Shown in pieces: positions 1-9,525 of a stretch of DNA of 64,000 nt. A program made the position numbers and the translations under genes. The DNA is taken from positions 20,709 through 84,708 of the forward strand of contig NZ_JACFYZ010000017.1 in the NCBI RefSeq assembly GCF_015712065.1. The letters run 5' to 3'. Position 1 is the stretch's first letter. Each line of letters begins with the position of its first letter. Below the pieces are notes generated by a model that searched no databases, was not told where the DNA came from, and saw only the letters and a program-made list of their open reading frames with translations. The stretch is from Ectopseudomonas chengduensis. GTDB taxonomy: Bacteria; Pseudomonadota; Gammaproteobacteria; Pseudomonadales; Pseudomonadaceae.

Positions 1-2578
1 CATAGTTGCGCGTGTGTTCCAGGGGTTGCGCCGGTAGTTGCGGCAGCTTGCCCGGGACGATAACCGGCGGCGCCTGGAACAGCTTGGCGCCACGCTCGAT
101 GCGGCTGTCGGGACGCTGCTCCAGGGGTGACTCGATGAACCCTAGCCAGCCGATGAAATCACCCAGCACGGTTTTCGCGGTGAGCACCTGACGCCCGGCC
201 AGTTGCTCGCGTTTGGTGCCAATCTGCTCGGTACTGACGATGGCCTGCAGCAGGCGTGTTTGTAGGTCGAGGCGACTAGCGCCGGTGATGAGCTCATCAA
301 CCAGAGCCTCGACCGCTGGCTTGGAGAAGCCCAGATAGGTCATCAGACGCATGTCTTCAGGCAGGTGGCGCAGGTGGCTTATCCACTCACGCAGTACGGC
401 CTGGGCGAAACGTGCATCGCTACCGCTGGAGCGCAGCGGTAAGGCATTGCTCGACGAGCGAGGCGCCGACTCGCTGTCGCCGAACAGATCAAAACTATCG
501 TCGTGTCCCAGGTCATCACCCAGGTTGAGCGCCCCCCCGCTCACAACACCGCTGCTCCCACTATCGCTCACCAGAGCAGTAGGTTCTTCGTCATCGGCGC
601 GCAGGTACAGACCCCGAACCAGATCGTCAGGCAATTGCATTCTCTGCAACAGTTCACCCAGCAGAATGCGCCGCGGCCAGACCGCGTCGAAGATCTGCTT
701 GGCGATCTTGCGCTTCTTCTCCAGCTCGCCGGCGCCTTCTGCCTGATACCAGTGGCCAAGCCGGTTATCCAGCAGATGCAGTACATCATCGAGCTGTTCA
801 CGAATACGCCCCAGCTTGACCTCGCGCAGCGCCACGCCACGCAGGTACTGGCTGATACGGCCCATGCCGCCATCGTTCAGCTCCAGCATCGCGTCCCAGG
901 CCTGCTGCGGCTGGTTGACGTGGCGCTGTACAGTTTCGTCTTCGACGAAGGTACTGCGCATCAGCCCCAACGAATCCTGGGCAGCTGCGTTGATACCGAT
1001 CTCTTCACCAGCCTGCACGTCGAGGAAGGTCACCTTCATGCGCGGTTTGCGCACCAGGAAGGTGTTATCGAAGGGCTGACCGGCCGTCCACTCCTGCAGC
1101 CAGGTGTACTGGCCAAAGCGTTCGAGCATGGTCATCTTCATCATGCCGCCGCTACCCCAACCGAGGCGCAGTAGGTCTTCGCCCTTGTCCAAGTCGCTAC
1201 CAATGCGCATGTCGAACATGGTGATGGCCCACAGCAGGCCCGGCTTACGCAGAGCACGCTCTTCGGGCTTGGCGCCCTGGGTCTTGTCGATCCAGCGGGT
1301 CAGTACCGGACCGACAGCGGTGACGTCGGACTGCTTGTTCGATGGCGTACAGACGATCAGCACGTTCATTTCCTGGCTGTCGGTGTAGCGCTCGAACAAA
1401 TAGGCAACCTTGCCGCGCAGGATCAGTTGCGCCACCGGGCTGGCTTCGTCGCTGCTCACCGCGCGACGCACGTCGTCCAGCGACTCGACCGACAAGCGGC
1501 CGCGATAGCCGGGAAAATCGAGCAGGTCGACCTGCTCGAACAGCGGCTCGCTAGTAGGCTCAACCAACGGGAACACCAATTCGACGGTGAGTGCGGCCAG
1601 TTGCGCCAGGGACAGCTCGACCGACGCACGCAGCTCGCCGTCAATGAATGGGCGCACGCCGATGCGCTTGTCGCTGTCCTTGCCCAAGCGCTCGAGCATG
1701 TCGACGTTCATGATGCTGTCGGCCTGCGACAGGCCCTTGTCGGTCTGCCGCACCAGGGCATCGAGCGGAGCGAATACGCGATCGGCGTTACCCAAGCTGC
1801 TCAGGGTTCTGGCGAAGCTCTGGTAGGCCTCGCTCAACTCGTTGATCTCACCCCAGAAGATCGAGAACAGCCGGGTGCGATCCTCCACCGCCAGCCAGGG
1901 CGCCAGCTCCACGGCCACGGGCCAGTAGTACCCAGCCAGACCACTCAGCGACGCCGGGAAACTACCTTGCAGGTAGTCCCACAGGGCCACCACGTCGTCC
2001 TCGCTGACTCCGGGCACCGGCTTGAGCTGGCGGCGCTGGCCGAGTTCCTTGAGCAGTTGGCGGATGGCCGCTTCGTCGAAGCGATAGGACACCTTCTCGG
2101 TGTTGAAATCGTTGAAAAAGGAGTTGGCCAGCACCTTGGCCACTTCCACTTCGCCGAACAGCTTCAGCTCCAGCGGGAAATCGTCCGGGCCGGGGCGCGC
2201 AGTACGGCTGAAACGGGTGACCAGGCCGGTGGCCTCTTTGCCTCCACCCGGCGGATTGACATGGGTGAGGAAGTCCAGACGACTGCCACCGAAATCAGTC
2301 TCCAGCTTGCCGTTGGCACCGGCAGCCAGGGTCGAGATCAGGTACGACTTGCCGGCCTGGGACAGACCGAAGAAACCCACGGTCATCGGCAGGCCGGAAA
2401 CGCCGCCCAGGCGTCGGGCGGTATTGCGCACGCGACGCAGGCTGAGGATCAGGTCGTCCGCTTCGTTATCCAGGCGTGGCGCGCTGCGGCGCACGTCGCC
2501 GATCCAGCGGATCGCCTCGCCGGCACCGGTATGAATGGCGGCCCAGTGTCGGGTCAGTTGCTCAGGCGAGTTACTCAT
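1..2578 (-). CDS. srfC: SrfC-family putative virulence factor, GTPase-like (partial, C-terminus off window)
   Basis: This is an open frame of more than 859 codons that leaves the left edge of the window. Its ATG overlaps the srfB stop codon by 4 bp (ATGA), so the two are translationally coupled. Residues 69-79 read GFFGLSQAGKS, a P-loop (Walker A/G1). A GGGKEATG segment follows near residue 112 and may hold the switch-I threonine. LLDFPGYRGR near residue 354 looks like a G3/Walker B DxPG motif. The layout suggests a dynamin- or septin-like GTPase, which is my inference. The family name comes from gene order and resemblance to SrfC (SsrB-regulated factor, Salmonella); its biochemical role is not established. 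A long antisense frame runs along this gene and is a high-GC shadow. Confidence 0.8.
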   Translation of the reverse strand, partial: MSNSPEQLTRHWAAIHTGAGEAIRWIGDVRRSAPRLDNEADDLILSLRRVRNTARRLGGVSGLPMTVGFFGLSQAGKSYLISTLAAGANGKLETDFGGSRLDFLTHVNPPGGGKEATGLVTRFSRTARPGPDDFPLELKLFGEVEVAKVLANSFFNDFNTEKVSYRFDEAAIRQLLKELGQRRQLKPVPGVSEDDVVALWDYLQGSFPASLSGLAGYYWPVAVELAPWLAVEDRTRLFSIFWGEINELSEAYQSFARTLSSLGNADRVFAPLDALVRQTDKGLSQADSIMNVDMLERLGKDSDKRIGVRPFIDGELRASVELSLAQLAALTVELVFPLVEPTSEPLFEQVDLLDFPGYRGRLSVESLDDVRRAVSSDEASPVAQLILRGKVAYLFERYTDSQEMNVLIVCTPSNKQSDVTAVGPVLTRWIDKTQGAKPEERALRKPGLLWAITMFDMRIGSDLDKGEDLLRLGWGSGGMMKMTMLERFGQYTWLQEWTAGQPFDNTFLVRKPRMKVTFLDVQAGEEIGINAAAQDSLGLMRSTFVEDETVQRHVNQPQQAWDAMLELNDGGMGRISQYLRGVALREVKLGRIREQLDDVLHLLDNRLGHWYQAEGAGELEKKRKIAKQIFDAVWPRRILLGELLQRMQLPDDLVRGLYLRADDEEPTALVSDSGSSGVVSGGALNLGDDLGHDDSFDLFGDSESAPRSSSNALPLRSSGSDARFAQAVLREWISHLRHLPEDMRLMTYLGFSKPAVEALVDELITGASRLDLQTRLLQAIVSTEQIGTKREQLAGRQVLTAKTVLGDFIGWLGFIESPLEQRPDSRIERGAKLFQAPPVIVPGKLPQLPAQPLEHTRNY

Positions 2579-5556
2579 TTGCGAAACACGCTCCCGCTGT
2601 CGAGCCAATATTGGGATTCACCCAGCCCGGCGTCGGACAGGGTGTTGAGACGCAGGCGAATGTGCGAACGGCTGACCGAACCACTGTTGGATTCGGCACC
2701 AAGAAATTCGAAGCTCTCGCTGCCTTCAGCCGGATTGCGCGATGGCTTGATGCCCAGGCGCACCTTGAGCACCAGCCCCTGGGAAGCGACCTGCTCGCGC
2801 AGCTTCTGGTTCTCGATGCTGAGGATGTACAGCGGCGCTGCAGACCAGCGTTCGTTGGCCAGTTGGCGGAAGCCCAGGCGCATGGTGCCGCGCATATCGA
2901 AGGTCAACTCGGGCAGCTCGTACTCGGGGTCGTCGAGATCGATATCGCGGAAGTAGACGTTACCGTCCTTGATCACGTTGTTGTTGTCGATCAGACCGAG
3001 GAACTTCAACGTCGAGTAGGGTTTGAACGCCGCCGAACGGAAGAAGAAGTTGGGCAGCCGCAGGCTGCGGCTGAGCAGACAGAGCATGGCGCCGACTGCG
3101 GCCGTGGTCTTCGGGTCCTCGATACGGTCGAGCTTGTTGAACGGGTACCAGCCACCGGTGCGGTACTGGTTGAGCGGCAGGATGCGTCCCGGCGGCAACG
3201 GCAGCAGCTTGCGAAACAGCGCCTGCACACCGGGCAGACGCGACGGACGCCCAGTGAGCAGGAGCACATCGCAGGGGTAGCTGTGGACAACTTCGCACAG
3301 CGCCTGAATGGTCTTGCCGATGTTCATGCGATCGCCGATGAACGCCTCGTGAATGCGCCGCAGACTGACGTTGAGCGTTGTCGCCAGCAGGTCGAACGGC
3401 TCGCTGCCGTTACCCAGTTGGCGGCGTACGGCACTGCTGAAATAGTCAAGCACATCGTCGGTGGGACGCTCGTCGCCAAGCAGTTCGCCGAAAGTGCCTC
3501 TGACCAGGGTGCCGGCATCCAGCGGGTCATATTGTTCGTAGGCCTTGAGCAGGCGCAGACCGATAGGGCTGAACAATTGCAGAGTCAGTTGCTGGCGCAG
3601 CACGGCGTCCTGCACGGCCAGCGGCTCGCTGCCAATCAGCTTGGACAGCAGCGCATCAGGGTTGTCGACACCCGCATCACGCAGCGCCGAGCCCAATGCC
3701 GGCAGGACGAACTGGCGGATCACGTCGAGCAGGATGTCGTCACCGGCGACCTTGAAACCATCGCGAAAACGCTGCGAGGGGGTGATATAGACGTTGCTAC
3801 CCACGCCATCATCGAGCCGATATTCGGTGATCACCAGGTCGGTGGTGCCACCACCGATATCGATCGAAGCGATGGTCAGACGATCCTTGTGCGGCTGATC
3901 CGGACGCGCCATGGTGGCAAAGAACTCCTCCGGACGACCGGCGAAGTTATTCTGCGTTTCGTTGAACAGGTAGACGACCTGGCCGCAGGTGGCCTCGTCC
4001 CACTGCACATGCACTTCCGGCAGGAATGGCCAAGCGGTCTCGCGGCTCTTGGCGTCCTTGATGTTGATCGGATCGTCCTCAGGGTGCCAACCAAGGCTCT
4101 TCCACACCAGGCCGATGGCCTGCTCCATGCACTTGGCGAAGATTTCGCGCTCGGGCTTGGGCATCGACGGCGGCACGGTGAGGATGATCGAGCGCAAGTG
4201 GCGCGGCACGCGCGAATGGCTCATGCGCAGACGCTGCGACGGGCTGTTTATCTGCATCAATGCCTGGCCGAGCACTTCGCAGAGCATGAAGGTCATCAAC
4301 GAGCTGCGCGAATAGTGCGGGTGGAACACCGGCATGCGTTCGTCGAAGGGCAGGCTGTAGAGCGCCTGACCTTTCTCGTTGATCAACCCGGCGACTGGCG
4401 CAGCAGTGGCGTGCGGCTCGCTTTCGGATTTGACGTAGGCGCAGTTGAAGCGCCAGCCCGGCTCGTAGTTGTCCTCGTCCCACAGGTAACGCTTCGGGCT
4501 GGACAGGCCGGTCGAGCCTTCGGTTCCACGCCGGCGACTGGCCAGGCGTCCGGCCTCGCGACCAACGCGGGCGATGGTCGGCCACTGGAAGGCCTCGCGA
4601 CGGCCACTTTGCACCGAAAAGTGATCCTTGCCGAATACCGCCTGAGCGAACTCGATACGGCTTTCGAAAGGTTCCGGATAAACGTGCTCAGGCTGGGTCA
4701 GGTCACGCAGTTCCAGCTCATAGCGCTTGCTCAGGCCATCATTCTCCTGCGGGTGATCCTCGATCAGGATGCCGCAGGTGCGCGAGTTGCCGACATCGAG
4801 CACCATGTCCACCGGAATCGCCTTGTGCAGATCGCTGTCGCGGTTGGACACCACCTTGAGCTCCGGCACCGGCAACGCCGTACCGAGCAGGTGCAGCAAG
4901 TTGAGGTAATGCGCCTGATGATAGAGCTCCTGACACTCGTGCTCGATGTCATCGAGCTGCATGCGTATCGGCGGCAGTTGCGCCTGCTCGGTGAACACTT
5001 CGCGTAGCCAGCCATCGACCCAGGCCAGGTCGAGGAACCAGCCCATCTCGTCGGCCTGATGTGCCAGGGCAAATGCCGCGCCGGCTCGCACATCGTCACT
5101 GGTCGGCGCCAGATAGGCGGTATCGCTGCGGCTGGCAAATACTTTGGTATCGAAGGCCAGGGTCACCCGGTGAGTATGACCATCTGGATCCTCACCCTCC
5201 TTGAGCTCGATGATGCGCATACGCGCCCAGTTCGACGGGCCATCGTCGAAACGCCGAGGTGGGCTGAAGCGAAAGAATGGCAAGGGTAGCCAGAGCCCTT
5301 TGAGCAGACGCACCGACTGCTCGACCGCTACGCTGTAGGCCGGGCTCACAGGACTGCCCGGGGCTGCCGGATGGAAAAAGCTGTTGCTGCGTTCATCGAA
5401 CATCAGCCGCGCCAACGGGCCATCGTTGCGCTGGCGCACGAACTCGCCAGGTAGTTCGCGGCGCAGTTCAAGGGTCACGGCGAAATCCAGGAACTGGACA
5501 CCGCTGCCCATGATCAGGGTGATCTTATCTTCGTAGTCGGTCTTTTCTGGAAACAT
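2575..5556 (-). CDS. srfB: SrfB-family protein, actin/Hsp70-superfamily ATPase-like
   Basis: A 993-residue cytoplasmic protein with no signal peptide or membrane segment. Three motifs are spaced as in actin/Hsp70 ATPases: a phosphate-1-like LDVGNSRTCG at about 253-262, a phosphate-2-like IDIGGGTTDL at about 560-570, and an adenosine-like LLLTGRPSRLPG at about 760-775. That fold assignment is inferred from motifs. The name rests on similarity to SrfB and on its place between srfA and srfC. Its stop overlaps the srfC start by 4 bp. The start is ATG with only a weak GGCGGAAA ribosome site. An 843-codon antisense frame lies over it and is not a gene. Confidence 0.85.
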   Translation of the reverse strand: MFPEKTDYEDKITLIMGSGVQFLDFAVTLELRRELPGEFVRQRNDGPLARLMFDERSNSFFHPAAPGSPVSPAYSVAVEQSVRLLKGLWLPLPFFRFSPPRRFDDGPSNWARMRIIELKEGEDPDGHTHRVTLAFDTKVFASRSDTAYLAPTSDDVRAGAAFALAHQADEMGWFLDLAWVDGWLREVFTEQAQLPPIRMQLDDIEHECQELYHQAHYLNLLHLLGTALPVPELKVVSNRDSDLHKAIPVDMVLDVGNSRTCGILIEDHPQENDGLSKRYELELRDLTQPEHVYPEPFESRIEFAQAVFGKDHFSVQSGRREAFQWPTIARVGREAGRLASRRRGTEGSTGLSSPKRYLWDEDNYEPGWRFNCAYVKSESEPHATAAPVAGLINEKGQALYSLPFDERMPVFHPHYSRSSLMTFMLCEVLGQALMQINSPSQRLRMSHSRVPRHLRSIILTVPPSMPKPEREIFAKCMEQAIGLVWKSLGWHPEDDPINIKDAKSRETAWPFLPEVHVQWDEATCGQVVYLFNETQNNFAGRPEEFFATMARPDQPHKDRLTIASIDIGGGTTDLVITEYRLDDGVGSNVYITPSQRFRDGFKVAGDDILLDVIRQFVLPALGSALRDAGVDNPDALLSKLIGSEPLAVQDAVLRQQLTLQLFSPIGLRLLKAYEQYDPLDAGTLVRGTFGELLGDERPTDDVLDYFSSAVRRQLGNGSEPFDLLATTLNVSLRRIHEAFIGDRMNIGKTIQALCEVVHSYPCDVLLLTGRPSRLPGVQALFRKLLPLPPGRILPLNQYRTGGWYPFNKLDRIEDPKTTAAVGAMLCLLSRSLRLPNFFFRSAAFKPYSTLKFLGLIDNNNVIKDGNVYFRDIDLDDPEYELPELTFDMRGTMRLGFRQLANERWSAAPLYILSIENQKLREQVASQGLVLKVRLGIKPSRNPAEGSESFEFLGAESNSGSVSRSHIRLRLNTLSDAGLGESQYWLDSGSVFRK

Positions 5557-5625
5557 GATGCGTTTTTCCGCCCTGTTCTCGGGTCGTGGCAGGCCGTTGG
5601 AACTGCCTGGAATTTCAAGGGCCTG

Positions 5626-6966
5626 TTACTCGACGCCCTGCCTCATGGACATGGGGAATTGCTTGTTCTCATAACTACCCGTGCAGTCAGCAGCGCTACG
5701 GCTATCCGGGCTGCACACGACTTCCGGCAGCTTGTAGCTGCTGCCATCGTTGCAGGCAGCCTGCCCCTGGTTGCTGATCGCCAGCTTGCCGCCCTGCATC
5801 GCGGCATTCACCGCACCCGAGCACTCGACACCATCACCACGTCGCACCTTGACCTGCCCCTTGCCATCCTTGAAGTCATAGTCGAGTTGCATGGGCTTGC
5901 CGGTCTGCGCATCCTGAATACCGGCACCCGCTTTCCAGTTACCGTTGAGGAACTCAGTGGAGCCGGTTTCCAGTGCCTGCGGGGGAATGCTCAGGTCTTG
6001 TGGTACGTCCCGACCCGGCGGTTGCTTGCGAGGTTCCTGCTGCTCCTGTGGCGGCTCGGCAGATGGCTCCTCAGCGGCTGCATCCTCAGGCGCGGACGGC
6101 GGCGGTTCTTCGCCCGGTGCATCGGGCTCGTCGTGTGCAGCAGCGCCCTCCTCCTGCTCGGCAGCGGGAGACTCCTGTCCGTCCGGCAGTTGACCATCGA
6201 TAGCAGCACCCGACCCGGCACCATCGACCGACCCACCACGACCGAACACGCCGATATCACGCTCATGCACCGGCAATCCCGGCAGATCGATGCGATCGAG
6301 GCCGAGTGGCAACTCGACCGTTGGGGCACAGGCGCGCAGCAAGAACAACAGCAACAGCAGGAGCAGTGGCAGGAGCAACAGCCACAGCCAGCGCCACCAA
6401 CGCGACTTCTTCACCACCTCAACCGGCACGGCGGTGGCCAGCGGGGGCGGCGCGAGCGGTGCTACTGACGCAGCGATGGGCACAGGCGGACGCAGACACA
6501 ACAGCGGGTCGTGATCATAGGTTCCCGCGTGATCGGTGAACCCCCAGAAGGTGATGACGGGCTTGCCATCGACCAGGTAGACATGGTCGCTGTCGGGAAA
6601 GTGAATGGTTTTTTCCAGCAGGCGACCGAATATCTGCTTTTCCCGGTTCTGCGCGTCAGCACGCATGCTTTCGCTGGTAGCACCCAGTTTGGCGTGCATC
6701 ACCTCAAGCTGAGCATAGGCATCCGCGCGCTCCTCAACCGTGGCCGCCGACCAGGGGATCACGTCGCCCTCTACAGGCGCGTACCAATCGATGCGGTCAC
6801 CGGTTTCGTTGGGCTGCGGAATGGCTAGGCAACTGGAGGCTTCGCGCCCCATCTTCAGGCGAATGGCCTCGCGCAGTTGCAGCGCGGCGCTGTACACCGG
6901 CTGACCATCGACACCCAGCGCCTTGAATTCCTGAAGGTTACCCGTGCGGAGCAATGCGCCTGACAT
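5626..6966 (-). CDS. srfA: SrfA-family single-pass membrane protein
   Basis: A 446-residue protein and first gene of the srfABC operon. The order is a cytoplasmic N-terminal domain (1-185), a proline/alanine segment, one strong transmembrane helix at about 190-211 that begins with tryptophans and arginines and is almost pure leucine, then an acidic proline/glutamate-rich linker (about 250-325). A C-terminal domain with paired cysteines (about 330-446) ends the protein. The positive residues sit before the helix, so the C-terminal domain should face the periplasm. A GGAAAGGA ribosome site precedes the ATG. Only 69 bp separate it from srfB. Its role is unknown; I infer that it anchors or senses for the SrfB/SrfC NTPases. 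Confidence 0.8.
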   Translation of the reverse strand: MSGALLRTGNLQEFKALGVDGQPVYSAALQLREAIRLKMGREASSCLAIPQPNETGDRIDWYAPVEGDVIPWSAATVEERADAYAQLEVMHAKLGATSESMRADAQNREKQIFGRLLEKTIHFPDSDHVYLVDGKPVITFWGFTDHAGTYDHDPLLCLRPPVPIAASVAPLAPPPLATAVPVEVVKKSRWWRWLWLLLLPLLLLLLLFLLRACAPTVELPLGLDRIDLPGLPVHERDIGVFGRGGSVDGAGSGAAIDGQLPDGQESPAAEQEEGAAAHDEPDAPGEEPPPSAPEDAAAEEPSAEPPQEQQEPRKQPPGRDVPQDLSIPPQALETGSTEFLNGNWKAGAGIQDAQTGKPMQLDYDFKDGKGQVKVRRGDGVECSGAVNAAMQGGKLAISNQGQAACNDGSSYKLPEVVCSPDSRSAADCTGSYENKQFPMSMRQGVE

Positions 6967-7202
6967 GTGCGGTCATCCTTTCCCTGGCCATCTGAAAATA
7001 GAAATTACGGCACAATCAATCCAAATGACGTTGGAAGATCGCGTCAGTCAGCAAGGCTAAAAAGCCTTTTGTATTCAAACGTTAGCTGCACTTAATTTTT
7101 CGAAATGTGACATAGACATCGCTTCATGGGAATGCTTTTCGGCGCAAAAATCAATCTGCGATTGACTCTGAATCGACCCCTTATGCGTTTATGTTGAGCG
7201 AC

Positions 7203-7607
7203 CTAATCTATCTCTTCTTGCCACTCTTCCGGCAATTGCGGATCGACCGTCAACCAGGACAGCCGGCTGCTCACCCAGATATGTCGATCCGCCGGGGCTT
7301 GCTCCGGCTCGTCCAGTGTGGCGACGGTTACATCCAGCGTATCCGGGCTGAGCGAAGTGAACAGCGCTAGATGTGCACCGCAGTCCGCACAGAAATAGCG
7401 TGTACAGCTGGCTGATGAGGCGAACGCCTTCGGCGTGCCGCACAGCCAGTGAAATGCCTGACGCGGTACCGTGACCCAGGTAGTGAGGATGCCGCCACTG
7501 CTGCGCCGACAGATCGAGCAATGGCAGTGCGCGATATCCGTCAGCGGCGCATCGATCCGATAGCGCAGTGCACCACACTGGCAGCCGCCCTGATGTTCGA
7601 CCTTCAT
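7203..7607 (-). CDS. GFA/CENP-V family zinc-binding protein
   Basis: A 134-residue protein with the cysteine pattern of the glutathione-dependent formaldehyde-activating (GFA) family: CQCGALRY near the N-terminus, then CHCSICRRSSG, then CADCGAH. Together these give the usual structural and catalytic zinc sites. The start was placed at the ATG preceded by GGAGG six bases upstream, 19 codons inside the longest frame. Members bind thiol adducts, but most have no proven substrate, so formaldehyde should not be assumed. It is followed downstream by the srfA promoter region and lies divergent from the AEC permease, with 68 bp between the start codons. Confidence 0.85.
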   Translation of the reverse strand: MKVEHQGGCQCGALRYRIDAPLTDIAHCHCSICRRSSGGILTTWVTVPRQAFHWLCGTPKAFASSASCTRYFCADCGAHLALFTSLSPDTLDVTVATLDEPEQAPADRHIWVSSRLSWLTVDPQLPEEWQEEID

Positions 7608-7675
7608 CCTGCCTCCGCCTTGCATTGCCCCGCGCCGCTGACCAAGATAGGCGCTCACCACCACCGGGGGTTCCC

Positions 7676-8581
7676 GTGATAGACCTGTTGCTGGCCTTGT
7701 GGCCGCTGTTCGCCATGATAGTCGCCGGCTACTGGCTGCGCCTGCGCGAGTTCCCCAGCGAGGCTTTCTGGCCGGGTGCCGAGCGCCTCAATTACTTCAT
7801 TCTGTTCCCTGCCCTGCTGTTCTCCAGCCTGGCCCGTGCGCCGCTGAACAACCCGGCACTGCCGCGCCTGGCGCTGGCCGTGCTGCTCGGCCTGGGCATC
7901 GCCTGGCTGGCGCTGCTGCTGGTGCGGCGCCTGCGTGGCTGGCCGGCGGGGCGTTTTGGCGCCTTCACTCAGGGCATCCTGCGCTTCAACACCTACCTGG
8001 GCCTGGCCGCGGTCGGCAGCCTGTTCGGTCAGGAAGGCCTGACCCTCGCCGCGCTGATGCTGGCCCTGATGGTGCCGACGGTGAACGTGCTGTCGGTCTG
8101 GTCGCTGACCGCCGAACGTGGCGTCAGCGCGCGCAGCCTGCTGCTGCCGATCATCAAGAATCCGCTGATCCTCGCCTGCGTCGGCGGCGCGCTGTTCAAC
8201 CTCACGGGCATCGGCCTGCCGGGCGGCACGGATCGCCTGCTCAGCCTGCTCGCTGCCGCCAGCCTGCCACTGGGCCTGCTCTGCGTTGGCGCGGCGCTCA
8301 AGCCGGAACAGCTGGGCGGGGAGATTCCCGCATTGGGTTGGAACAGCGCCCTGCGTCTGCTGGCAATGCCGCTGCTGGCCTGGGGCGTGGCCTGGGCGCT
8401 GGCCCTGCCGGCCATGGAGACCGCCGTGCTGGTGCTGTTCTTCGCCCTGCCCACCGCACCGACCGCCTATGTGCTGACCCGCCAGCTCGGTGGCGACAGT
8501 CAACTGATGGCCGGCATCATCACCCTGCAGACGCTGTTGGCGGCCGGCAGCCTGGTAGCGATCATGATGTTGTTGGCCTGA
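7676..8581 (+). CDS. AEC (auxin efflux carrier) family permease
   Basis: A 301-residue integral inner-membrane protein, mostly hydrophobic helices with short loops, of the length typical for AEC transporters. The GTG start is preceded by a GGGGG tract; the open frame extends upstream, but that part is antisense to the GFA gene and does not look like this family. The C-terminal part contains the repeated half typical of the family (LPLGLLCVGAALKPEQ, then PTAPTAYVLTRQLGGD). Bacterial members are suggested to carry organic acids such as malate or malonate. The substrate here is unknown. It converges on the binding-protein gene 16 bp downstream. Confidence 0.85.
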   Translation: MIDLLLALWPLFAMIVAGYWLRLREFPSEAFWPGAERLNYFILFPALLFSSLARAPLNNPALPRLALAVLLGLGIAWLALLLVRRLRGWPAGRFGAFTQGILRFNTYLGLAAVGSLFGQEGLTLAALMLALMVPTVNVLSVWSLTAERGVSARSLLLPIIKNPLILACVGGALFNLTGIGLPGGTDRLLSLLAAASLPLGLLCVGAALKPEQLGGEIPALGWNSALRLLAMPLLAWGVAWALALPAMETAVLVLFFALPTAPTAYVLTRQLGGDSQLMAGIITLQTLLAAGSLVAIMMLLA

Positions 8582-8597
8582 TTGACCAGCACGGGCG

Positions 8598-9338
8598 CTA
8601 CTCCACGTAGCTCTCGATCAGCCGCTGATATTCGCCGCGTGCCTTGAGCGCCTCGAGCCCACGATTGAAACGCTCGATCAACTCGGTAGCACGCGGATGC
8701 TGCCGCGAGACGATGAAGTGCAGCGTACTGCTCTGAAACGGCACCCGTGACCGGTGAAACTGCGCCAGATCAGCGCCAGCGCTGTGCAAAGCACTGCCCC
8801 CCAGGTTACGGTCGGCAATGAACAGGTCGTCACGTTCGAGCAGCAGTAGCCGTGCGCATTCCTGTAGACCCAGTGGAGAATGACGGCGCAGTACGCCCTG
8901 CTCGACCATTTGCTGGATCGCCGCCGGCGGCTGCCAGCCCAGCGGATAGCAGAGTCGCCGGCCGATCATGGTGGGCAGATCATCGAGTTCGATGTGATCA
9001 CCGGCCCGGCTGAAGATGTATTGTTCGGCCACATAAATGGGTGCCGAGTAGAGAAACTCCGCCTCGCGCTCGGCAGAACGGACGTAGGGAAAGGTGGCGT
9101 CGTACTCAACGCGCTTGGCTTTCAGGTAACCGCGGTTCCAGGGCAGCCAGTCGAGCGTGATTGCCGCCCCCTGCTCGGCCAGCGCCGCACGCACCACCTG
9201 GGTGAGCATGCCCTGACCAGGCAATGCCTTGCCGGTGAACGGCGCATAGTCATCGCCCGTAGCCAGGTGCAGCACCTCCGCTCGCGCCGATACGCACAAC
9301 AGCAGACTCAGCAGAGCCGCCCCCCATAATCCCACCAT
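8598..9338 (-). CDS. Periplasmic solute-binding protein, SBP_bac_3-like
   Basis: About 246 residues with a clean signal peptide (hydrophobic core followed by SARA-EV). The mature part starts with LHLATGDDYAPFTG, typical of amino-acid-type binding proteins (family 3). I chose the ATG at 9338 because it gives a normal short signal peptide behind a GGAG. Another in-frame ATG at 9383 would add 15 residues. No permease or ATPase gene is adjacent. In pseudomonads many such orphan proteins act with sensors or distant transporters, so the ligand cannot be named. Confidence 0.8.
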   Translation of the reverse strand: MVGLWGAALLSLLLCVSARAEVLHLATGDDYAPFTGKALPGQGMLTQVVRAALAEQGAAITLDWLPWNRGYLKAKRVEYDATFPYVRSAEREAEFLYSAPIYVAEQYIFSRAGDHIELDDLPTMIGRRLCYPLGWQPPAAIQQMVEQGVLRRHSPLGLQECARLLLLERDDLFIADRNLGGSALHSAGADLAQFHRSRVPFQSSTLHFIVSRQHPRATELIERFNRGLEALKARGEYQRLIESYVE

Positions 9339-9525
9339 CAATCTCCAGTCATTGGCGCACAATCGCCTTGCTGCCCCGATCATTGACTCTTGCTCTCACG
9401 AGCACGGCTGTCCAGTGCAACCAGGCTATAGGGCGACAATTCATGCTGTTCTCTTGATACGAAGCAACGGGCTGGGCAGGACGCCGTCTATTCTTGTCGC
9501 AACACGAACGAGATGCGGCAAGCCG

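Noticed and set aside
1427..5007. Long plus-strand open frames (509 and 843 codons) opposite srfC and srfB
   Set aside because: Composition is rich in R, Q, H and A without any family feature, and they mirror clear conserved motifs on the minus strand. They are high-GC antisense shadows.
7053..7070. AAGGCT-AAAA-AGCCTTTT hairpin as a terminator
   Set aside because: The T-run is on the plus strand, but no plus-strand gene ends here. On the minus strand no T-run follows. Probably chance in the srfA upstream region.
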